Below the pieces are notes generated by a model. The model saw nothing but the letters and a program-made list of their open reading frames with translations, did not search any database and had not been told where the DNA came from. A DNA stretch of 31,973 nt from an uncultured Lachnospiraceae bacterium (GTDB lineage: Bacteria; Bacillota; Clostridia; Lachnospirales; Lachnospiraceae). Positions 1 to 7,217 of the stretch are shown here, in pieces (position 1 is the stretch's first letter; each line of letters starts with the position of its first letter). Both the position numbers and the translations under genes were made by a program. The DNA is taken from the NCBI GenBank assembly GCA_910586275.1, contig CAJUIM010000029.1:1-31973 (forward strand), in the 5' to 3' direction.

Positions 1-24
1 CTTCCGGATACCAAGCGGCAGAAA

Positions 25-72
25 TTAAATTTGCGAAAAAATCTTGACACTATCGCCCTTTTCCCCATTCAT
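25..72 (-). CDS. Possible 15-residue leader peptide
   Basis: A short ORF (MNGEKGDSVKIFSQI) lies downstream of the candidate promoter and hairpin and has an unusually good ribosome site (GAGGAAGGAAG, five bases from ATG). It could be a leader peptide, the front of a broken gene, or chance. Only the strength of the ribosome site and the position argue for it; the next gene is outside the window. Confidence 0.3.
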   Translation of the reverse strand: MNGEKGDSVKIFSQI

Positions 73-99
73 GGCTGCTTCCTTCCTCAGTTTTCTCCG

Positions 100-161
100 C
101 GTTCCGTTGGAACGTTGAAAGTCGAAACCTAATATCTTACCAAAATAAAAATGCTAGGCAA
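100..161 (-). promoter_or_regulatory. Candidate promoter and leader hairpin at left end
   Basis: In the A+T-rich gap after the last glycosyltransferase, reading left, there is -35 TTGCCT (156-161), a 16-base spacer and -10 TAAGAT (134-139) preceded by TGG (extended -10). About 20 bases downstream is a perfect 6-base stem CGTTCC / GGAACG with loop AAC (100-114). It suggests that a separate transcript starts here and runs out of the window. Nothing else is seen between 162 and 254 apart from a weak CATAAG/CTTATG inverted repeat. Confidence 0.4.
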
Positions 162-254
162 TCAATAAATCCTTGCATAACATTTTCTTATTTTCCGTTT
201 ACTTGGCATTAGTCATAAGTTTTACAATGTTTTCTTATGGGCTACTGCTCTTCC

Positions 255-1364
255 CTACACTCCCTTTTCCACTATCTCCTCAATAAAATCCCGCCACTGC
301 CTATAAATAGCCTCCCCATTGGCAATCTTCGCGATTTCCCTAGCCTTCTCCCCTAGCTGCTCTGCATATTCCGGGTCCTCTATCAGCCGGCAGATTCCGT
401 CCTCCAATGCCTTTTGATCTTTTATCGGAATAAGCAGGCCGTTTACGCCGTTTTCCATCACTGTCCGAGGCCCGCCGCAGGGACAGTCAGTGGCAACAAT
501 GGGCAGCCCCAAAGCCATAGCCTCCAGCAGCGCATTGGGAAGCCCCTCCCAATCCGAGGAAAAAGCAAAAACCGCAGCATCTGTCAAGTCCTTTTCCAAA
601 GTGTCGCTTGCTCCCATCAGCCGGATATAATCCTGGGCCTGATTTTCCGCAATGATGCTTTCCAATATCTCCTTTGTCCCGTCATAAGAATCGCCGCCAT
701 AAATCTTTAATAGATACTCAGGATGCTTTTTATGGACTTCCACAAAGGCCCGCAGCAGCATGGGCTGATTTTTAAAATCCACCAGCCGCCCGGACTGCAC
801 CACTTCCTTCTTTCTTCCGTCAGGCTTGGGCACACCGATATATTTACTGTTCAGCGGGTTTAAGATTACCTTGGAATTTTTCTGCAGGTAAGGGGCAAAA
901 AATTCCCGCTGCCCTTCCGTCTGGAACACACATCCCGCTGCCCGCGGAAACAGAAAGGGAATCTGCAGCTTATCGCTCCATGCATCGTAATGCCCCACAG
1001 GATCCGTGCGGATGGATATCAGCACCGGAACTTTCGTTCCCGGCACGGCCATCAATGCCCTGTAATTTGCCCGCTGCGCAAAGGCAATTAAAATATCCGG
1101 CTTTTCCCGCAGCATAAACTGCCGCAGATATCTCACCCGGAGCAGAAACTTCCGGATCCGGTTTTTTTTCTCGTCCTCCGGTTTCAGCCCCACATGGATT
1201 CTTTTTACCCTGGAGTCCGTCCGAAATTCATTTTCTCCCTGCCATTCCGTGGCAATCAGCACTTCGTGCCCCTCCCCCGCGAACTGATCCGCCAGATTTG
1301 TGACCACCCGTTCCGCCCCTCCCTGTTCCAGGCAGTTCAGATGAAATGCTATTTTACGCTTCAT
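255..1364 (-). CDS. GT4 glycosyltransferase, last gene of the operon
   Basis: This 369-residue GT-B glycosyltransferase starts KIAFHLNCLEQGGAERVV, with SGRLVDFKNQP at the domain border and SDWEGLPNALLEAMALG (EX7E) then PIVATDCPCGGPRTVM. The set is typical of GalNAc-, GlcNAc- or hexose-transferring GT4s such as PglJ/PglH-like enzymes, but the donor cannot be named. ATG at 1364 has GGAG six to seven bases upstream; the ATG at 1376 has its purine run too close. No gene follows for at least 180 bases, and I see no clear T-rich hairpin terminator after the stop. Confidence 0.87.
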   Translation of the reverse strand: MKRKIAFHLNCLEQGGAERVVTNLADQFAGEGHEVLIATEWQGENEFRTDSRVKRIHVGLKPEDEKKNRIRKFLLRVRYLRQFMLREKPDILIAFAQRANYRALMAVPGTKVPVLISIRTDPVGHYDAWSDKLQIPFLFPRAAGCVFQTEGQREFFAPYLQKNSKVILNPLNSKYIGVPKPDGRKKEVVQSGRLVDFKNQPMLLRAFVEVHKKHPEYLLKIYGGDSYDGTKEILESIIAENQAQDYIRLMGASDTLEKDLTDAAVFAFSSDWEGLPNALLEAMALGLPIVATDCPCGGPRTVMENGVNGLLIPIKDQKALEDGICRLIEDPEYAEQLGEKAREIAKIANGEAIYRQWRDFIEEIVEKGV

Positions 1365-1393
1365 ATCTTTCTCCATCCTTCCGGGCTGTCCTG

Positions 1394-2527
1394 CTATCTC
1401 GCTTCCTCTGCCCACTCCCTCAGCCGTTCCGTATAATATCCGTCCGAAAAATCACCGGCCCGCTTCACCGCCGCCCTGCAGTATGTCTCTCTGTACGGCT
1501 CCTCGCCAAGCATATGTTTCATTTCTTCCGCCAGCAGCCTCTCTTCCTCCGTAATGACATCCGCCTGCAAATTTTTCTCCGGGCTCATATTGCCAATCAG
1601 AATGCCATAAGACTCGTTTTCTCCCTGCAGAATTTCCCTGGGGCCTGTCAGACAGTCCGTGGCAATTACCGGTACCCCCAGAGCCATTGCCTCTATCAGC
1701 GCATTGGGGAACCCTTCATGGTAGGAAGTCAGCACATATAGCTGTGCCGCGCCAAGATACGGGAAAGGATTCCTTTTCAGCCCCGTAAAGCAGACCCCGT
1801 CCCCTACCTGCAATTCTTCCGCCAGAACCCGGTATTCTTCAAATTCCCCTTCACCGATCAGCAAAAGTTTTGCATCGGGAATCTCCCGGCGCACCAGAGA
1901 AAATGCCTTAATCAGATGCCAGAATCCTTTTACGTCGTCTTCCCGCCCCATGGATGCGATAATATTTTCCCTGTTATCCCACGGCAGCAGCGGTTCTTCC
2001 CCACTCGCTTTCTCTCTCAGGTCGGCCACATCCAAAGGATTGTAAAGTGTCACTGCCTTGCCGCAGCCATACTTTTCCCTTACTTCTTCCTCAATCCGTG
2101 CGGAACAGCACAGTACCTTGTCCGCCCTTCGGCAGAACAGCCTGATTTTCCCCTGGTTTTCCATATCCATATAACTGCGTATGCCAACCCATATTTTTGC
2201 CTGTCTGCCGGAAAATACATTCACAATATTGGCACTGGGGCCAAAGCTATAAGCAATGTCTATATTCAGCCTGCGCTTCCACTTCCGCACCGCACGGCTT
2301 CTCTTCACGATATTGACTGCCTTCCCTATCTTGCTGTCCCGCACTCCCATATGGAGGTCTATCACATTCAGCCCTTTTATGTCATAGGCAATATCCTTTG
2401 AATCAAATATTAAAATGAAAACATCATAGTACGGCTCCAGCAGCCGCGCCGTGGCCACGCATACACGTTCAAACCCGCCTTGATGAAGCATGGGTACAAT
2501 CAGCATGATCTTCTTTTTTTCTTCCAT
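1394..2527 (-). CDS. GT4 glycosyltransferase
   Basis: This 377-residue GT-B enzyme opens with KIMLIVPMLHQGGFERVC and carries SYHEGFPNALIEAMALG (EX7E donor site) followed by PVIATDCLTGPREIL. It belongs to the GT4 group of capsule and lipopolysaccharide transferases. ATG at 2527 is preceded by GGAGG at good distance; in-frame ATGs at 2539 and 2578 lack a ribosome site. It should add one residue of the repeat unit; the sugar is unknown. Its C-terminal half shares the EGxPNALxEAMALG block with the next gene, so the two may be old duplicates. Confidence 0.87.
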   Translation of the reverse strand: MEEKKKIMLIVPMLHQGGFERVCVATARLLEPYYDVFILIFDSKDIAYDIKGLNVIDLHMGVRDSKIGKAVNIVKRSRAVRKWKRRLNIDIAYSFGPSANIVNVFSGRQAKIWVGIRSYMDMENQGKIRLFCRRADKVLCCSARIEEEVREKYGCGKAVTLYNPLDVADLREKASGEEPLLPWDNRENIIASMGREDDVKGFWHLIKAFSLVRREIPDAKLLLIGEGEFEEYRVLAEELQVGDGVCFTGLKRNPFPYLGAAQLYVLTSYHEGFPNALIEAMALGVPVIATDCLTGPREILQGENESYGILIGNMSPEKNLQADVITEEERLLAEEMKHMLGEEPYRETYCRAAVKRAGDFSDGYYTERLREWAEEAR

Positions 2528-2552
2528 TGGTACCTCCATTTTTCCCCAAACT

Positions 2553-3713
2553 TCATTGCCACCGTCGCAATTGCCCATGGCAGTAAAATTCCTCCAGCTT
2601 TAAAGCCTGTTCCCTTACATCGAAGCCCGCTTCTTTTATAATGCCGCACATATCCTCCCGCCCGTATGCCAGATGGCTTTCCACATACTCTGCCCAAAGA
2701 TCCGGTGACTTATCAATGCTTTCGAAATGCACCAGCCCGCTTAACCCCACTTCCGGCGTGATTCTGTCCGAAATCAGGCAGCGCAGCCCTGCTGCCTGTG
2801 CCTCCACCACCGTACCCGGAAGTCCCTCGAAACGGGACGGAAACAGAAAGAAATCAAATGCCTGATAAAAATCCTCCACATTCTTCCGGTTCCCCATAAA
2901 CAGCACATCCTCTGCCACCCCCAGCTCCTTCGCCTGCGCCTTTACATTCTCCATCCCGTCCCCCTCCCCGAGAAGCAGCAGCACACACCGTTTTCCTTTC
3001 ACTGCCAGATTCCTGTGCAGCCTTGCAAAAATCTCCGTTAAAAATTCATGGTTTTTGGCATAATGAAACCTGCCTACATGCCCGATTACATAACTGTCCT
3101 CGATCTCCAGCCGCTTTCTCAGCCTATTCCTGACGGTTTCCTTATACCGGAATTTTTCGGCATCGATGGCATTGGGAATGAGAAACGCTTTCGGCGAGCC
3201 TTCCCAGCCGGCTCCGAACACGGACTTTCCGGCCTCCCTGGAACAGGCAAAGCAATAATCCGCCTGTTTCAGCAGCGGCAGTCGCAGCATTCTGGTAGCC
3301 ACCCCTTTCGGCCCCCGGTCCACGCCCGCGCTTCTGGCATGGGCACATCTTACCGGAATGCCCGCCCGGCCTGCCTCCGGCAAATAAATAGAGGCAGTAC
3401 TGGTCATATGTCCCTGCACCACCGCAAACGCATGGTGCTCCTGAAAGAAATTCCGCACTGCCCTCTTATATTCCAGATAATTATATATTTTAAACTTCGG
3501 AAGGAGATAAATCTTCCCCCCTAACGCCATGACTTCCTCATCATAAAACTCCGGCTTCCGCTCCCTGCCATTGTCCAAGGCCTGATGCACAAGAAAATCA
3601 AACTGCACTTTCTCCCTGTCCATGCAGCGGTACAAATCCATAATACGGCTCTCCGCCCCGCCCAGGCCCAAGCCGCCCAGCACATGCAAAACCCTTACCG
3701 GTTGTTCCTTCAT
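2553..3713 (-). CDS. GT4 glycosyltransferase (EpsF/CapM-like)
   Basis: This 386-residue GT-B glycosyltransferase starts with VRVLHVLGGLGLGGAESRIM, the usual N-terminal loop of EpsF-like GT4 enzymes, and has HVGRFHYAKNH at the domain border and the donor-site SRFEGLPGTVVEAQAAG (EX7E). The HGHMTSTAS region is also EpsF-like. It should add one sugar to the growing lipid-linked repeat unit in the cytoplasm; donor and linkage are not readable. ATG at 3713 has GGGAGGA upstream; the longer reading to 3782 would overlap the deacetylase gene. It is the first of three consecutive GT4 genes. Confidence 0.87.
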   Translation of the reverse strand: MKEQPVRVLHVLGGLGLGGAESRIMDLYRCMDREKVQFDFLVHQALDNGRERKPEFYDEEVMALGGKIYLLPKFKIYNYLEYKRAVRNFFQEHHAFAVVQGHMTSTASIYLPEAGRAGIPVRCAHARSAGVDRGPKGVATRMLRLPLLKQADYCFACSREAGKSVFGAGWEGSPKAFLIPNAIDAEKFRYKETVRNRLRKRLEIEDSYVIGHVGRFHYAKNHEFLTEIFARLHRNLAVKGKRCVLLLLGEGDGMENVKAQAKELGVAEDVLFMGNRKNVEDFYQAFDFFLFPSRFEGLPGTVVEAQAAGLRCLISDRITPEVGLSGLVHFESIDKSPDLWAEYVESHLAYGREDMCGIIKEAGFDVREQALKLEEFYCHGQLRRWQ

Positions 3714-3730
3714 ATAAGCAGTCCTCCCCG

Positions 3731-4459
3731 CTATAAAAACTTTACCAGCAGATGCTTCACTGCCGCCATGCAATATTCCCAAAACCGCCCCAAAAACCCT
3801 CTCTCTTCCGGCTGCTGCGCCAAATACTCCCCGAAAGATATCACTTCCTGCCCTTCCAATATGCCCCGGTACCGTTTAAGGTCATCCCCGTCCATGGTAT
3901 TGGAATGAACCACCAATGTAGTAAACCCTTCCTTCTTTTTCAGGCTGCTTTTCAGCCGGAAAGAAATAGGATAAAAGACCATCCCATGCCAACGGTACGG
4001 ACGGCTCCCAAAACCGTCGGTTATGCGCCGGAAGCCGGTCTGCGCCAAAGCTTTCAGAGTATTCCCGTCATAGGAATGAGCCGGCGCCATAAAAATATCC
4101 GTGGAAATGCCATGGCTCTCCAGAATCTTCCTTCCCTCCTCCAACATTTCCTTCTGCCGTCCGTAAGGCACCCCTGCAAATTCCGAAAAATGGTTAAGGG
4201 GAAACAATCCTCCCTTTTTTTCCGTATATACATGACGGTATCCATGCAATGCCACTGTCCAGCCGCTCTGCTGCAGCTGCCTCACATATTTCCAGAATTC
4301 TTCCTTTTCCCTGCCCAGGATTAAATTATCATCCTGATTGTCCGGCACTACCCCGATCAACGGCTGAATGCCGTATTCTTCCAAAAGTGACCGAAATGCC
4401 TCAAACTTGTCCCAGTCCATGGCCGGAGAAATATCGTCCATCCGAATTGCTATCTTCAT
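3731..4459 (-). CDS. DUF2334 polysaccharide-deacetylase-fold protein
   Basis: This 242-residue protein has the carbohydrate esterase 4-like layout of DUF2334: the Asp-Asp pair near the N-terminus (RMDDISPAMDW, Asp8-Asp9), the metal-binding HGYRH (His72, His76) and APAHSYD (125-131). Such enzymes remove acetyl, or in ArnD formyl, groups from amino sugars. There is no signal peptide, so it probably acts in the cytoplasm on a nucleotide- or lipid-linked sugar. It follows the formyltransferase gene by 36 bases, and the pairing recalls ArnA/ArnD. GGAG lies eight bases before ATG. The C-terminal 25 residues contain a weakly hydrophobic helix that could touch the membrane. Confidence 0.8.
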   Translation of the reverse strand: MKIAIRMDDISPAMDWDKFEAFRSLLEEYGIQPLIGVVPDNQDDNLILGREKEEFWKYVRQLQQSGWTVALHGYRHVYTEKKGGLFPLNHFSEFAGVPYGRQKEMLEEGRKILESHGISTDIFMAPAHSYDGNTLKALAQTGFRRITDGFGSRPYRWHGMVFYPISFRLKSSLKKKEGFTTLVVHSNTMDGDDLKRYRGILEGQEVISFGEYLAQQPEERGFLGRFWEYCMAAVKHLLVKFL

Positions 4460-4495
4460 CTTCCTGCTCCGTCCCCTGTCATTACAAACATTTCT

Positions 4496-5416
4496 CTATT
4501 CCAGCAAATCCCCCGCTGCCAGTTCCTTTTCCGATTCATAACGGTCAATCAGCAGTGAGCCGTCCACCGTCCGTACAATCGGCTTCCCGTCAAACACATC
4601 TGCCACCTCTCCCGGCGCGTATTCCGAAAAATCAATGATTTCATCGAAGGGATGCGCATCCCATATGATGACCTTCTCTTCCCCGCACATGGCAAAAGCT
4701 CCGGGGAACGGGGCGGTGACACCGCGGATCAGATTATATATATTCCTTGTCCGTTCATGAAAATCTATTTTCCCGTCTGCGGCCGTACGCTTATTATACC
4801 AAGAATCAAAATCCTTCGACTCGGTCCGCACCGTAATGTTTTTTTCCTCGTATGCTTTCAGCAGCTTCCGTATCAGCCGTTTGGAGCATATCATATTTTT
4901 ATACTGGGCAGTACGGATATTGTCATGAGGGGTAATGGAAAACATCTCCGTGGCAAACACATTAGGGCTGTCCGCCTTTTCGTCATACCGGAACAGATTC
5001 AAGTTAAATCTGGTGTCTCCCAGTATCATGGACCAGTTCAGCGGGGATCTGCCCCGTCCGAACGGCAGATAGCCGCTGTTTCCGTGGAATCCATATACTC
5101 CGTATGCAAACTTCTCCAGCACATAAAGCGGTATCAGCCGCTGCCATCCCATGGAAACCGCTATTTCAAACTCATTTCTCTCCATGAACTCCCTTGTCCT
5201 GTCATCCGTCAGGAAATAGCTGTCCGCCTCAAACACCGGAATCCCATGCCTCTCCGTCAGTACCGAAAGCCCTTTGAATCCCGATACTTGATTCCGGTTC
5301 AGCACCTCCCGGCTAATGGTAATCACCAAATCCACCGGGCAGATCTTTTGATGGATAAACTCCACAATATTCTCCGAAGTATCCTTTACCCCGAATACCA
5401 CAACCTTATATTTCAT
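4496..5416 (-). CDS. Formyltransferase family protein, probable sugar N-formyltransferase
   Basis: This 306-residue protein resembles the formyltransferase domain of ArnA and methionyl-tRNA formyltransferase: FHGNSGYLPFGRGRSPLNW (110-128) is the catalytic loop, with His111 and later Asp149 (KADSP), and the C-terminal OB-like part has AVTAPFPGAF-type sequence (RGVTAPFPGAFAM). It should move a formyl group from N10-formyl-tetrahydrofolate to an amino group on a nucleotide sugar. The Asn two residues before the catalytic His in ArnA (Asn-x-His) is Gly109 here, although relatives in other glycan loci seem to share this. ATG at 5416 follows AGGAGG. The next gene is a deacetylase. Candidate substrates are the 4-amino sugars made by the two aminotransferases. 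Confidence 0.8.
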   Translation of the reverse strand: MKYKVVVFGVKDTSENIVEFIHQKICPVDLVITISREVLNRNQVSGFKGLSVLTERHGIPVFEADSYFLTDDRTREFMERNEFEIAVSMGWQRLIPLYVLEKFAYGVYGFHGNSGYLPFGRGRSPLNWSMILGDTRFNLNLFRYDEKADSPNVFATEMFSITPHDNIRTAQYKNMICSKRLIRKLLKAYEEKNITVRTESKDFDSWYNKRTAADGKIDFHERTRNIYNLIRGVTAPFPGAFAMCGEEKVIIWDAHPFDEIIDFSEYAPGEVADVFDGKPIVRTVDGSLLIDRYESEKELAAGDLLE

Positions 5417-5440
5417 TCCGGCCGCCTCCTGCAAATTACG

Positions 5441-6424
5441 CTACATCAGATTTTCTTTATACCACCCGATAGCCAGCTGAATCCCTTTGGCAAAATCATA
5501 CTCCGGGTCATAGCCCAGCATTTCCTTTGCCTTGGAAATATCTGCATTGGAATCCCTGATATCCCCCAGGCGCGGCGGCCCGAATTCCGGCTCTTTCTCT
5601 ACGCCCAAGGCTTTGCATAGATCATAATACACATCAATCAAATATTCCCTGCCCCCCGCACCGATATTAAACGCATTTCCTCCTGCTTCGCCGGATGCCA
5701 GGCAGGCTTTCAGATTTGCCTCAATCACATTGTCTATATAAGTAAAGTCCCGGGACTGTTTCCCGTCCCCATGAATGACAGGTGTTTCTCCGTTTAAGAG
5801 CATCCGGATAAATTTAGGGATAACCGCCGCATATGCCCCGTCCGGATCCTGCCGCCTGCCGAATACATTGAAATAACGCAGCCCGTAGGTATCCAGCCCA
5901 TACAGTTCCTTATAAAGCCTTCCGTATTCCTCATCCACCTTTTTCGTCAATGCGTAAGGAGACAGTACCTTGCCCTCCGCGCCTTCCTTTTTGGGAAGCT
6001 GCGGATGGTCGCCGTAAACGGAGGAACTGGATGCATAGACAAATTTCTTCACGCCGTTGCGCCTGCTTGCCTCCATCATATTCAGCGTTCCCCGGATATT
6101 GATTTCTTCATACAGCAGCGGCATCTCAATGCTTCTCGGCACGCTTCCCCATGCCGCCTGATTCAGCACATAATGGGCTCCCTCAGACGCTTCCAGACAG
6201 GTATCCAGATTCCTGATATCCCCCTTAATAAAAGTAAACTTTTCCGACTTCGTAAAAGGTTCGATATTTTCGTACTTTCCGGTAGAAAGATTGTCCAGGC
6301 ACCTTACGGTATATCCCATCTCAAGCAATGCCTCACACAAGTTGGATCCGATAAACCCAGCCCCGCCGGTCACAAGAAAAACACTGTTTTCGTCAAACTT
6401 CAATTCCCTATATCCCATTTTCAT
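5441..6424 (-). CDS. UDP-GlcNAc/GlcNAcA 4-epimerase (WbpP/TviC type SDR)
   Basis: This 327-residue extended short-chain dehydrogenase has the NAD loop TGGAGFIGS (19-27), the catalytic Tyr157/Lys161 in SPYALTKK, and the stretches WGSVPRSIEMP (92-102), SSSSVYGDHPQLPK (132-145) and NVFGRRQDPDGAYAAVIPKF that match WbpP of Pseudomonas aeruginosa and TviC of Vi-antigen synthesis. Those enzymes epimerise UDP-GlcNAc/GalNAc or the corresponding uronic acids at C4. With the 6-dehydrogenase at 8690-10003 it forms the usual UDP-GalNAcA pair. The start is ATG at 6424, whose ribosome site is separated by a hairpin; ATG at 6418 is possible. Confidence 0.9.
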   Translation of the reverse strand: MKMGYRELKFDENSVFLVTGGAGFIGSNLCEALLEMGYTVRCLDNLSTGKYENIEPFTKSEKFTFIKGDIRNLDTCLEASEGAHYVLNQAAWGSVPRSIEMPLLYEEINIRGTLNMMEASRRNGVKKFVYASSSSVYGDHPQLPKKEGAEGKVLSPYALTKKVDEEYGRLYKELYGLDTYGLRYFNVFGRRQDPDGAYAAVIPKFIRMLLNGETPVIHGDGKQSRDFTYIDNVIEANLKACLASGEAGGNAFNIGAGGREYLIDVYYDLCKALGVEKEPEFGPPRLGDIRDSNADISKAKEMLGYDPEYDFAKGIQLAIGWYKENLM

Positions 6425-6455
6425 TTTCTTTTGCGGTATCCCGCAAATCTCCTTT
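6425..6455 (-). promoter_or_regulatory. Hairpin between Shine-Dalgarno and start of the epimerase gene
   Basis: The only good ribosome site, AAAGGAG (6449-6455), is 24 bases from ATG at 6424, too far for normal initiation. Between them lies a perfect 7-base stem, TTTGCGG / CCGCAAA with loop GATA (6430-6447). Folding it out leaves a spacing of six bases, close to ideal. Initiation therefore probably depends on this hairpin being formed; ATG at 6418 would add six bases. Confidence 0.6.
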
Positions 6456-6484
6456 CCCTCTCCTGATTCTATTTCTTATTTCTT

Positions 6485-7198
6485 TCATACCCCTCTGGAA
6501 GTCCGGCTGTCTCCATGCAGGATACGGTTCTTATCGGAACCGCTCATCTGTACGATTTTGCCGCTTCTGTCATAATAGGTAAGCAAGTCGGAATTTTTCA
6601 CATAGCGGTTCTTCCCTTCTATGTTTTCCAGAAAAAGTTCCGCCTCTTCCCGCCGTTGTGCCATGCCTTTCGGCCTTTGCTCCGGGGCCCGTTCTATAAA
6701 TCCTTCCGCTTCCGTCACATCCGTCCCGCCGGCTCTGCATTCCGCTTCCAGCGACATCTCCGTAACATCTATGGCCGTCTCTTCCGTCCCCGCCGCTTCC
6801 CCGGTTCCCGCCGAGGTTTCCGTGCTGTCGGAATTCCAGAAATCCAACAGCGCGTTCTTCACCGTCCCGAAAAATTGCGTAATTGTATGAACCAGTTCCC
6901 CGAGAAATCCCCGCACCTGCTCTGCCGCCCGGCCGAAATCTATGTTTTCCTCCGCGCCCGATGCCTGTTTCTGCCCGTTTCCGATTCCTCCGTACTGACG
7001 GCTCTGAGACTGACCGGAAAACTCCGCAATGACTCCCTCCGCCTCTACCTTGGTCTTATCCTCACCGTTTTTTTCCGAATCCTTTCCCCCATGCCCGTAA
7101 TCCAACGAGAATTTTTCTCCGTTTTCCATGCCTGATTCGGTCTTCGTATTGACCCGCCTATATTCATAATAGCCTTGGTTGTTCACCGGATTTACCAT
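6485..7198 (-). CDS. Hydrophilic protein of unknown function
   Basis: I do not recognise this 237-residue protein. It has no signal peptide or membrane segment and is strongly hydrophilic, rich in Glu, Gly, Thr and Ser, with probable disorder over residues 15-85 and 125-165. An amphipathic stretch lies in the middle (FLGELVHTITQFFGTVKNA), and a more ordered C-terminal block reads NRYVKNSDLLTYYDRSGKIV followed by Q-M-S-G-S-D-K-N-R-I-L-H-G-D. The gene sits 19 bases after a membrane protein gene and 60 before the epimerase gene, in the same direction. A purine-rich ribosome site (GAAGGAAAGG) precedes ATG. Lack of catalytic motifs suggests a structural or regulatory partner, but that is a guess. 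Confidence 0.7.
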   Translation of the reverse strand: MVNPVNNQGYYEYRRVNTKTESGMENGEKFSLDYGHGGKDSEKNGEDKTKVEAEGVIAEFSGQSQSRQYGGIGNGQKQASGAEENIDFGRAAEQVRGFLGELVHTITQFFGTVKNALLDFWNSDSTETSAGTGEAAGTEETAIDVTEMSLEAECRAGGTDVTEAEGFIERAPEQRPKGMAQRREEAELFLENIEGKNRYVKNSDLLTYYDRSGKIVQMSGSDKNRILHGDSRTSRGV

Positions 7199-7217
7199 AT
7201 TTGCCAGCCTTTCCTTC

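Noticed and set aside
162..254. Terminator after the last glycosyltransferase
   Set aside because: Only a weak CATAAG/CTTATG inverted repeat with a 14-base loop and no T-run is present.
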